39,019 nucleotides of DNA from Mesorhizobium sp. NFR06. Its GTDB lineage: Bacteria > Pseudomonadota > Alphaproteobacteria > Rhizobiales > Rhizobiaceae. The notes beneath the pieces were generated by a model. The model was not told the DNA's origin, ran no database searches, and saw only the letters and a list, made by a program, of their open reading frames with translations. Positions 31,998 through 39,019 of this stretch are shown here, one piece after another. A program made the position numbers and the translations under genes. The stretch covers positions 1 to 39,019 of the forward strand of contig NZ_FOVT01000028.1 of NCBI RefSeq assembly GCF_900115245.1, in the 5' to 3' direction. The number at the start of each line of letters is the position of its first letter. The first letter of the stretch is position 1.

Positions 31998-33094
31998 ATG
32001 ATCCGCAAGGCGCTTCTTTGGTCGGCTGCATCGTTGCTCGTCGGGGTCATGACCCCGTCCGCGCATGCTGCCGAAAAGGTCGTTAACCTTTACGACTGGT
32101 CGGACTACTTGGATCCCTCGGTCATCGACGATTTCACCAAGGACACCGGCATAAAGGTCGTGTACGACGTCTTTGACTCCAACGAGATCCTCGAGACCAA
32201 GCTGCTTACTGGAGGCTCCGGCTACGACGTCGTCGTGCCGAGCGCCAGTTTCCTGGCCCGCCAGGTCGAGGCCGGCGTCTTTCAGAAGCTGGACAGGTCG
32301 AAATTGCCCAACATCGCCAATATGTGGCACGTCATCGAGCAGCGCACGGCCAAGTACGACCCGGACAACCAATATTCGGTGAACTACATGTGGGGCACGG
32401 TGGGCTTGGGCTACAACACTTCGAAGATCAAAGCCGCGCTTGGTGTCGACAGGCTCGATAGTTGGGACTTCTTCTTCGATCCCGAGAAGCTGAAGAAGCT
32501 TGCCAAATGCGGCGTCTACGTGGTCGATTCGCCTACCGAAATCCTGCCCATAACGATGAACTATCTTGGGCTGAACCCCGAGAGCACCTCGCCGGAAGAC
32601 TTCGACAAGGCCGAAGAGGCGTTCATGCGTATCCGGCCCGACATCCGCAAAATCGAGTCATCCCAGTACTTAACGCTCTGGCGGACGGCGACATCTGCCT
32701 AGCCATCGGCTGGTCAGGCGACGTCCTGAAGGCCCGCGACCGTGCCGCTCAAGCCGGTAACGGCGTTACAATCGACTACTCGATCCCCCGGGAAGGCACG
32801 GTGATGTGGTTCGATCAACTGGCAATCCCCGCAGATGCACCGCACGTGGACGAAGCGGATGCCTTCATCAACTACCTCATGAAGCCTGAAGTCGCCGCCA
32901 AGAACACAAACTATGTATTCTTTGCCAATGGCAACAAGGCTTCGCAAAAATTCATTCAAAAAAGCATTCTCGGCGACCAGTCGATCTATCCGGACGATGC
33001 CACGCTAAAGAAGCTTTTCACCGTCTTTCCGTACGACCCGAAGACGCAGCGCGTGGCGACGCGCACCTGGACCAAAATCGTCACGGGTCAGTAA
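31998..33094 (+). pseudogene. PotF-like putrescine/polyamine-binding protein with one frameshift
   Basis: A periplasmic polyamine-binding protein: signal MIRKALLWSAASLLVGVMTP with cleavage near AHAAEKV, then NLYDWSDYLDPSVIDDFTKD, GGSGYDVVVPSASFLARQVE and YMWGTVGLGYNTSKI, all PotF hallmarks. The first frame runs to 32702, but sense is lost after SSQY near 32670. The frame one base earlier resumes at once with NALADGDICLAIGWSGDVLK, then DYSIPREGTVMWFDQLAIPA and AFINYLMKPEVAAKNTNY, to the stop at 33094. One base missing near 32670 explains everything; repaired, it has 365 residues, normal for PotF. ATG 31998 has AAGGG seven bases upstream. No permease genes follow. A sequencing error is possible but cannot be judged here. 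Confidence 0.88.
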
Positions 33095-33146
33095 TTGGCG
33101 GCAGTTGCGCCTCCCACGGACTGCCTGATTCTTCATCAGTCATCCG

Positions 33147-34895
33147 TCAATCTGCAATGCCTGCTTTCCTCAGGCCGTCTAGCCAGTGCTCCAAGTCCTC
33201 CTGGCGCCGGTATGGAGAGCCGCGTTTATAGTCACCTAGAGTGAAACCAGGCTTGCGCTCGAGGCACTTACCCCAGGCCCGTATTGCCTCGTCGATGCGC
33301 CCGAGCTGTCCCAAACACGCAGCCAGATTGGCGAACCCGCGATCATAGTTGTTGTTGTCCCAACGGCGGAAGGAATCCAGCGAAGCCTCATATTCCCCGA
33401 GCAGATAGTAGGCGAATGCAAGTAGTTCGTGGACATCGCGGTGTTCGAGCGGACTCAGCCGTCTGAGCCGCTCGCCGATCTCGCGGGCCTTCGTGAGTTG
33501 ACCACCCCAAAGGCAGATGTACCCGACCCAGACGAGTACGTTCGGGTTTGTCGGGCCCGTCGCGAGCGCGCGCTGCCAATGAGTCTCGGCGGCCTCGAAC
33601 TCCCCCTTCCATCCATGCAGAGCGGCGACGATCGCCTCTGCCAGTCCGCTGGCGTCGCCGAGTTCGATAGCCCGCAAGGCCGACTGCATGGCCAACTCCT
33701 TCATATCTTCGTCATCTCTGAAAACCGAGAGGGTCGCGTAGGCGTCCGCGAGCCATGCGTGCGTTCGCGACGAATTAGGCTCACGGCCAAGAGCCAGCTT
33801 TAAGAACTCGACACCTGCGACGGTGTCCTTCTCGGTGAATCGGTGCATGGCATCGACGCCGCGCAAGAACGCGTCATATGCGCTCAGGCTCGTTTGAGTT
33901 TGCCTGGTCCGAACGATCTCAGCAGTGCCTACCTTACCGACCAGTGCCCAGGCGATCCTCTCTGTCACATCGTCTTGAACGGCGAAAAGGTCTTCGAGGT
34001 CTCGATCGTAGCGCTCGGCCCAGACGTGATTGCCGGTAGCCGATTCTATTAACTGCGCAGTGATCCTGACGCGTGCAGCCGCCTTCCTGACGCTTCCCTC
34101 GACGACGTAGCGAACACCGAGCTTCCTTCCGACCTCGGTGATGTTTACGGATCGACCCTTGAAGGCGAACGAGGAATTGCGCGCGATCACGAAGAGATTC
34201 TGACTGCGACTGAGTTCTGTGATGAGATCCTCGGCTATGCCATCCGAGAAATAGTCCTGCTTGGGGTCTACCGACATGTTTGTGAAGGGAAGCACCGCCA
34301 CTGATGGCTTGAAGGGTAGCGGTAAATCCTCCGCTGAGGCAATTAGCGCCAAAGGTTCTCGATTGTCCCGCTCTTCCGTTTGAACCCGGTAGGCGCGGAC
34401 AAGCCCAGCAATGTTCTTCATCGTATGCTCGCCCAAATCGACGAGCGTATAGGGAATCTTTCCCTTCACTTGATCGTAGACGCTGCGTCCAATGACGACC
34501 CCTCCGGGCTCACTGACCTTTTCCAACCGAGCAGCGACGTTTACGCAGTCACCGTAGATTGTCGTCTCATCCAAGATGACCTCACCGGCGTTGATACCCA
34601 TTCTGAAGGCCATGCGCCGGTCTTCAGGAAGATCGGTATTGTGTGCCGTTATGCGTTCTTGCGTCTCGACTGCGAACTGCAACGCGTCGACAGCGCTGGG
34701 AAACTCAATCAACAGACTGTCGCCCGCGGTGCCGACCAGTCGACCCCTGAATTGCGCGATCTTTGGATCGATCACTTCGGCGCGCAGTGCCTTGAGATGG
34801 AAGAGTGTCCCTGCCTCATCGGCCCCCATCAAACGCGAGTAGCCAGCTACGTCCGCTGCCAAAACCGCCACCAGCTTTCGTTCCGGGCGCGTCAC
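33147..34895 (-). CDS. Class III adenylate/guanylate cyclase with TolB-like and TPR region
   Basis: A 582-residue protein with an N-terminal class III nucleotide cyclase domain (about 8-170), then a TolB-like region (SVAVLPFTNMSVDPKQDYFS, DGIAEDLITELSRSQNLFVI, YVVEGSVRKAAARVRITAQL) and tetratricopeptide-type helices to the end. Catalytic residues are visible: metal-binding Asp15 (AADVAGYSRLM) and Asp59 (GDSLLIEF), and the Asn119/Arg123 pair in GDCVNVAARLE. So it is probably an active cytoplasmic cyclase making cAMP or, less likely, cGMP. Rhizobia carry many copies of this architecture, and most have no known role. It converges on the broken binding-protein gene. The gap to the next cyclase, 34896-35217, shows nothing recognisable. 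Confidence 0.9.
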   Translation of the reverse strand: MTRPERKLVAVLAADVAGYSRLMGADEAGTLFHLKALRAEVIDPKIAQFRGRLVGTAGDSLLIEFPSAVDALQFAVETQERITAHNTDLPEDRRMAFRMGINAGEVILDETTIYGDCVNVAARLEKVSEPGGVVIGRSVYDQVKGKIPYTLVDLGEHTMKNIAGLVRAYRVQTEERDNREPLALIASAEDLPLPFKPSVAVLPFTNMSVDPKQDYFSDGIAEDLITELSRSQNLFVIARNSSFAFKGRSVNITEVGRKLGVRYVVEGSVRKAAARVRITAQLIESATGNHVWAERYDRDLEDLFAVQDDVTERIAWALVGKVGTAEIVRTRQTQTSLSAYDAFLRGVDAMHRFTEKDTVAGVEFLKLALGREPNSSRTHAWLADAYATLSVFRDDEDMKELAMQSALRAIELGDASGLAEAIVAALHGWKGEFEAAETHWQRALATGPTNPNVLVWVGYICLWGGQLTKAREIGERLRRLSPLEHRDVHELLAFAYYLLGEYEASLDSFRRWDNNNYDRGFANLAACLGQLGRIDEAIRAWGKCLERKPGFTLGDYKRGSPYRRQEDLEHWLDGLRKAGIAD

Positions 34896-35217
34896 GATGT
34901 CTCCTGGACGACAAAGACGTCACGTGGGTTTGAGATGAGCCTATCACCCGCGTCTATGCGCAACTAGCCGCCGGAGAACGTCCGCTGTCGCCGGCTTAAG
35001 ACCTTGGTTCCACCGGGCTAACGTGCGCTATAGTTCTTTGGACGCCGGAAGCCACCATTCTCCTTCGGCCCCAAACTGTCAGTCGGGAAAGCCCCATGTC
35101 GCCCGTTGAGGCCAGCTTTGCCACCGAGGAACGCGCGTCTCGGTGCGCAATGAGCTAAGCTTGCATCAAATCGACGCAAACTGCGTTGGCTCGGAACCGA
35201 CGTAGATGGGTGCGACC
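34896..35217. other. Intergenic region between the two cyclase genes
   Basis: About 320 bases. The minus strand is open over 35018-35221, but I recognise no family in it and it overlaps the end of the larger cyclase gene. No clear promoter or terminator was found. Confidence 0.35.
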
Positions 35218-38200
35218 TCAACGGCTCAGAGCGTCCAGCGCCCTTTGTGCCGCGATGAGGTCGACGATTGGATACCTAGTGTCAAATGTGTGGACCACCG
35301 CTTGCAGACGCGTCGCGGCCTCATTGACACGAGCTTGTCGTGCCAGAGCTGGTGCTAGTTGCGTTATGGCGCGGAGTTCAAAAAGCCTCGCTTGCTGCCG
35401 ACGGGCAGTAGCAATTGCGGTTTCGAACAGGTCCGCGGCGCCAGTCAGGTCACCTCTGACCGCGGCGATTTGGCCACGAAGGCGAATACATTCTGCTAGG
35501 TAGCTCGCTTCGTCGGTATCGGAAACGAGCTTATCGACATCATCAAGCATCTGCGATGCCTCGTCGATGCGACCGGCCCGCAGGAGATGATCACAAAGTT
35601 CGCATGCTTTCTCAGGGGTATGAAATACGACGCCCTGCCCACGCCAAAGAACCACACTCTCCAGGACGTCATCGATGCCGGCATGCAGGTCACCTAGATG
35701 CGAGCGGGCATGGCCACGCCACCTGAGGCCACTGCTTCGACGCGCCGTGTAGCCATGCCGTTCGCAAATCTCGACGATCTTCGTGGCGTAATCGAGTAAT
35801 TCCTCATATTGGCCAAGTAGCGCGCACAATTGGCACTGCACGAGAAGATGCCACGCGAGGTCGAAGGGCTTATCGAGCTGGTCAAAATTTTGCATCAGGC
35901 GCTTTTTCTCTTCAACTGCAGCATCAAAGAAACCCAATATCATCAGCGAATCGCTAAAATATGCCTGGGCAGATACACGTTGATCTGCACCGGCGAACGA
36001 AATGCAACGACTTGGGTCAAGTCGATCAATCAGATCTAAGGCCTTGCGCAAGGCCTCGGCTGCCAGCGGCTCTTCTCCCCGGTTGGAATGAGCGATCCCT
36101 TTTGTTGCCCAAAGACCACTCAGATGGGCCGTCGGAAGGCGATCGGCACCGTTTGCGAGCTGCTCTTCGGCCAGGGTCAGGTAATCGTGATTGCGCCCAG
36201 TGGCATAAAAAAATGGCGCGAGTGAAAGCGCAACGTCACATTGCAATTCGACCGATGCAGTGTTCGCGGCGGCAAGACGTGCATCCTCAAGGGTCTTCCC
36301 AAGGCGCTCAGAACGATACCCTTCAGCCTGCATCAAGGCATTGGCCATCGCAAGGTGGAGATGCGTCATCCGTTCGGCGCCGCCGGACACATCGCCAAGT
36401 CTCGTGCTGCAATCAATAGCGTTGCTAAAGTGCGACACGGCTTCCCGGGTGGCGGCTCTGGCCAGGGCGGCCTCTCCCGCCTTTTGCCAGTGATCGACCG
36501 CGCCCGCCCAGTCCCCTGCTTCCTGAAGGTGGTGCGCGAGGAGCTCGGGTTGCGCTTCAGTGATTTCGGTCCACTTTTCCTCCAACACATCTGCGACACG
36601 CTTGTGTAGCTCCTGGCGTTTGGCGCGCAGCAGCGTGCCATACGCTGCGTCCTGAACGAGCGCATGCTTAAAGAGATAAGTGGCCGCTGGCCGCGTCCCG
36701 CGGCAGAACACCAGACCGGCGCCGACGAGTTGATCCAGTGCGCCATTTAGGTCAGCGGCATTTCGCTGTGCGACCGCTGCCAGCAATTCGTAGGAAAATT
36801 CCCGACCGAGAATCCCGCCGACCTGCGCGACCTCCTTAACGGCTGAGCCGAGGCGATCGAGTCGCGCCATCAACGAGGCATGCAGCGTGGCGGGAACGTT
36901 CAACGCCGTCGCAGCAGCTCTTGAGAGCACTATCCCGGCTTTGCCGCCCTCCAACACCGCTTTGGTCAGCTCCTCGACGAACAGTGGGACCCCATCCGTG
37001 CGCTCGATGATCTCGGCTACAACATCGCTTGGAAGCTCTGCGCTGCCGACGACCCGCTGGACCAGCGCCGCGCCTTCACGACGGTCCAGCCGGCTGAGAG
37101 CAAGCAGCGTGACATGTGCCTGCCCGGTCCACGGCGGTTGAAACTCGGGACGGAACGTGAGGAGGAGCAGCACTGGCAGGCGCGGCACCCGCTCGATGAC
37201 TAGGTCGAGCAGCTCGCGCGAGCTGGGGTCGATCCAGTGCACATCCTCGAAGAGCATCAGCACCGGACCTTTTCGCGCCAGGTCTTCGAGCTGCCGGAGC
37301 AGCGCATCGAAGGTTTTCTCCTTCTTACGCTGGGGCGTCAGTTGGAGAGGCGGGAAGCGGCCTTCGGTCGGCAACGACAGCAGCTCGGCCAGCAGCGCCC
37401 CGTCCTCCGGCGAGGCCGGGGCAAGCACGGCGCCAAGCTTATCCAGCTTCCTCTCAGGCGAGTCGTCGCGCTCCAACCCGGCGGCACGTTCCAGCTGCGC
37501 AATGATCGGATGGAGCGCGCTGTCTTGATGGTGCGGCGAACAGAAATAGCGCAAGCGGGTGTGTGGCTCGTTCTGGATCCGCTCCTGCAAGGTGACGGTG
37601 AGGCGCGACTTTCCGATTCCTGGTTCGCCTGAGAGCAGCACCACACGACCTTCACCACCTTTCGCGCGATGCCAGTGACGCTGCAGCAGGTCGACCTCCT
37701 CCTCACGCCCGACCAACGGCGTGGGCGTCGTCCCATGCAGCGCCTCGAAGCGGCTTTCGACAGTGCTCTCACGAACGACTTGATAGGGATGGATCGGCTC
37801 CGGAAAGCCTTTCACCTCGACGGCGCCAAGATCGCGATATTCGAAAAGATCGCCGACCAGCTGCCGCGTTTGCGGCCCGATCACGACCGCGTCGGGTTCG
37901 GCGAGAGTTTGCAGGCGGGCGGCGAGGTTGGGCGTCTCACCCACGACCGCGCGCTCTTGCCCTTCGCCGGCGATGATCAGATCGCCAACGATGACCTGTC
38001 CGGTGGCAATGCCGATACGAGCCCGCAATGGTTCTAGCTCTTGGAGTCGCCTAATGGCATCGACGACAGCAAGGCCAGCGCGCACCGCTTGCTCGGCGGC
38101 GTTCTCGTGCGCCTGCGGGTAGCCGAAATACACCAAAACTCCGTCGCCCATATACTTGGCGACAAAGCCGCCGAAGTGGGCGACCGTATCGGCAACACAG

Positions 38201-38553
38201 CGGTGATACGCTCCGATGATCTCACGCAGATCCTCGGGATCCAGGCGCGTCGCCAGCGCCGTTGAGCCGACGAGATCCACGAACATGACGGTCAGCTGTC
38301 GGCGCTCCGCGCTTAGCTCCAGGGTGCGGCTCTGAGCCGCGACGTTACCGGTGCTCGCGTCGGGATAGCTTGACGACGGCCCTAGCCCCGCTAGCGCCTT
38401 GCGGAATCGCTTGCGATGACCGAGGAGCATACCGAGCTTCTCGAGGTCGGTATCGGTCAGCTCCGGCAGGACTTCCGCGTCGATCGCGTTGTCGCGAAAT
38501 GCCTGCTCGTATTGTTGGAGGCCGAGGCCTCGCAACCAAGCGGCGACGTCCAC
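35218..38553 (-). CDS. SAM domain-class III cyclase-AAA ATPase-TPR multidomain signalling protein
   Basis: A 1111-residue protein with four parts. Residues 1-57 form a SAM domain (VAAWLRGLGLQQYEQAFRDN). Residues about 84-260 are a class III cyclase with Asp93 (MFVDLVGSTAL), Asp137 (YMGDGVLVYFG) and Asn209/Arg213 (NLAARLQ), so the catalytic set looks complete. From about 278 an AAA_16/STAND-type ATPase follows (LVGREEEVDLLQRHWHRAKG, Walker A GEPGIGKS at 309-316, LMLFEDVHWIDPSSRELLDL). The remainder is tetratricopeptide-like helices (AGDWAGAVDHWQKAGEAALA). This architecture couples nucleotide synthesis to a large scaffold. The partner and signal are unknown. It stands alone, with the cyclase at 33147-34895 downstream on the same strand. 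Confidence 0.9.
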   Translation of the reverse strand: MDVAAWLRGLGLQQYEQAFRDNAIDAEVLPELTDTDLEKLGMLLGHRKRFRKALAGLGPSSSYPDASTGNVAAQSRTLELSAERRQLTVMFVDLVGSTALATRLDPEDLREIIGAYHRCVADTVAHFGGFVAKYMGDGVLVYFGYPQAHENAAEQAVRAGLAVVDAIRRLQELEPLRARIGIATGQVIVGDLIIAGEGQERAVVGETPNLAARLQTLAEPDAVVIGPQTRQLVGDLFEYRDLGAVEVKGFPEPIHPYQVVRESTVESRFEALHGTTPTPLVGREEEVDLLQRHWHRAKGGEGRVVLLSGEPGIGKSRLTVTLQERIQNEPHTRLRYFCSPHHQDSALHPIIAQLERAAGLERDDSPERKLDKLGAVLAPASPEDGALLAELLSLPTEGRFPPLQLTPQRKKEKTFDALLRQLEDLARKGPVLMLFEDVHWIDPSSRELLDLVIERVPRLPVLLLLTFRPEFQPPWTGQAHVTLLALSRLDRREGAALVQRVVGSAELPSDVVAEIIERTDGVPLFVEELTKAVLEGGKAGIVLSRAAATALNVPATLHASLMARLDRLGSAVKEVAQVGGILGREFSYELLAAVAQRNAADLNGALDQLVGAGLVFCRGTRPAATYLFKHALVQDAAYGTLLRAKRQELHKRVADVLEEKWTEITEAQPELLAHHLQEAGDWAGAVDHWQKAGEAALARAATREAVSHFSNAIDCSTRLGDVSGGAERMTHLHLAMANALMQAEGYRSERLGKTLEDARLAAANTASVELQCDVALSLAPFFYATGRNHDYLTLAEEQLANGADRLPTAHLSGLWATKGIAHSNRGEEPLAAEALRKALDLIDRLDPSRCISFAGADQRVSAQAYFSDSLMILGFFDAAVEEKKRLMQNFDQLDKPFDLAWHLLVQCQLCALLGQYEELLDYATKIVEICERHGYTARRSSGLRWRGHARSHLGDLHAGIDDVLESVVLWRGQGVVFHTPEKACELCDHLLRAGRIDEASQMLDDVDKLVSDTDEASYLAECIRLRGQIAAVRGDLTGAADLFETAIATARRQQARLFELRAITQLAPALARQARVNEAATRLQAVVHTFDTRYPIVDLIAAQRALDALSR

Positions 38554-38713
38554 ACCAGCTCTCCTTCGGGTCCCTCAGCCGCAATATTAACTCAGATGCC
38601 AGGGAAATGCTGTAGACTCGGATTTCTGTCGAAGCTGGCGGCCCCCGAAGAATTGGAGGCTTGGAATCCGCCACTCGTGCGCCTCGCAAAAAGCCATTTC
38701 AATCCAGCGACGG

Positions 38714-39019
38714 CTATTTGCAGCCATGCTCGGCGATGGTCGCCTTCCAGTCCGCCGCTATTCCGTCGAGGGTCTCCTTTGCCGAGCCGCCATCCTTGAG
38801 CATGTAAGGTCCGAGACGTGCGTTCATCTGGTCGATGAGTTTGGCGTAATAGGGCTCCGCCCAGAAATCTTTCACGACAAACAGGCTCTGGTAGAAAGCG
38901 TCATTATAGGGAGTAGCGTTGCGGAATCTTGGCGATTCCAAAATCCGCGCATCGGCAGTATAGCCGCCGAGATCGGCCCATTTCTGCTGCGTGTCATCAC
39001 GAGCGAGCCATTCAAGGAA
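38714..39019 (-). CDS. ABC transporter substrate-binding protein, C-terminal part (cut by window end)
   Basis: The last 101 codons of an extracellular solute-binding protein, read on the minus strand from the window edge: FLEWLARDDTQQKWADLGGY, SPRFRNATPYNDAFYQSLFV, DFWAEPYYAKLIDQMNARLG and TLDGIAADWKATIAEHGC. This pattern is the usual C-terminus of sugar or polyol binding proteins of the SBP_bac_1 class. The N-terminus and any permease partners lie outside the window, upstream on the minus strand. The cyclase gene downstream is separated by 160 bases without a recognisable feature. Confidence 0.8.
   Translation of the reverse strand, partial: FLEWLARDDTQQKWADLGGYTADARILESPRFRNATPYNDAFYQSLFVVKDFWAEPYYAKLIDQMNARLGPYMLKDGGSAKETLDGIAADWKATIAEHGCK

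Noticed and set aside
1..39019. CRISPR arrays, tRNA or rRNA genes, replication or partition genes
   Set aside because: No regularly spaced identical repeats, cloverleaf-like segments or replication genes were noticed in reading both strands; short or degenerate RNAs could be missed without a program.

Overview
The window looks like accessory DNA from an alphaproteobacterium of the order Hyphomicrobiales, most likely Mesorhizobium or a close relative. This rests on gene content, not on a database match: an Aap-type amino-acid ABC operon, a MocR regulator with a polyamine-type ABC system, two large class III nucleotide cyclases, a phasin, many LacI/LysR/AraC regulators, and worn remnants of IS110 and serine-recombinase elements. 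No rRNA, tRNA, CRISPR array or replication origin was seen.

Layout. (1) 1-3.9 kb: a LacI-family regulator behind a striking double palindrome, a small excisionase-like HTH protein, a phasin with a clear terminator, and a protein-L-isoaspartate methyltransferase (pcm). (2) 3.9-5.1 kb: an IS110 transposase fragment fused to the tail of a serine recombinase. (3) 5.5-11.1 kb: an eroded catabolic cluster with an intact N,N-dimethylformamidase-like protein, a class III aminotransferase with most of its middle deleted, an intact peptide-type binding protein without permeases, and a gamma-glutamyltransferase with three lesions. (4) 11.2-14.9 kb: a GbdR/CdhR-type AraC regulator followed by an 829-residue tandem class III CoA-transferase that I identify as DddD, the DMSP CoA-transferase/lyase. 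(5) 15.2-16.7 kb: a RidA-like protein divergent from a LysR regulator. (6) 17.3-23.9 kb: a NodD-like LysR regulator, a complete aapJQMP-type operon and a MalY/PatB-type C-S lyase. (7) 24.2-31.5 kb: a GC-rich module with a four-gene polyamine-type ABC operon, divergent from a MocR regulator and an FAD amino-acid dehydrogenase. (8) 32-39 kb: a PotF-like binding protein broken by one frameshift, two different class III cyclases, and the C-terminal end of a sugar-type binding protein cut by the window edge.

The modules are separated by copies of one dispersed repeat (about 5.02, 15.09, 16.84, 24.02 and 31.55 kb). Two copies share 42 identical bases. Three copies encode a similar short peptide, and in the first copy that peptide is the in-frame end of the serine-recombinase remnant. 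The simplest reading is that the region was assembled stepwise by integrative elements whose recombinase tails remain as scars. The most interesting content is the DddD locus under a quaternary-amine-type regulator, next to the decaying amide-hydrolase cluster. With the C-S lyase module it suggests a patchwork of organosulfur and organonitrogen scavenging functions. That functional link between modules is inference.
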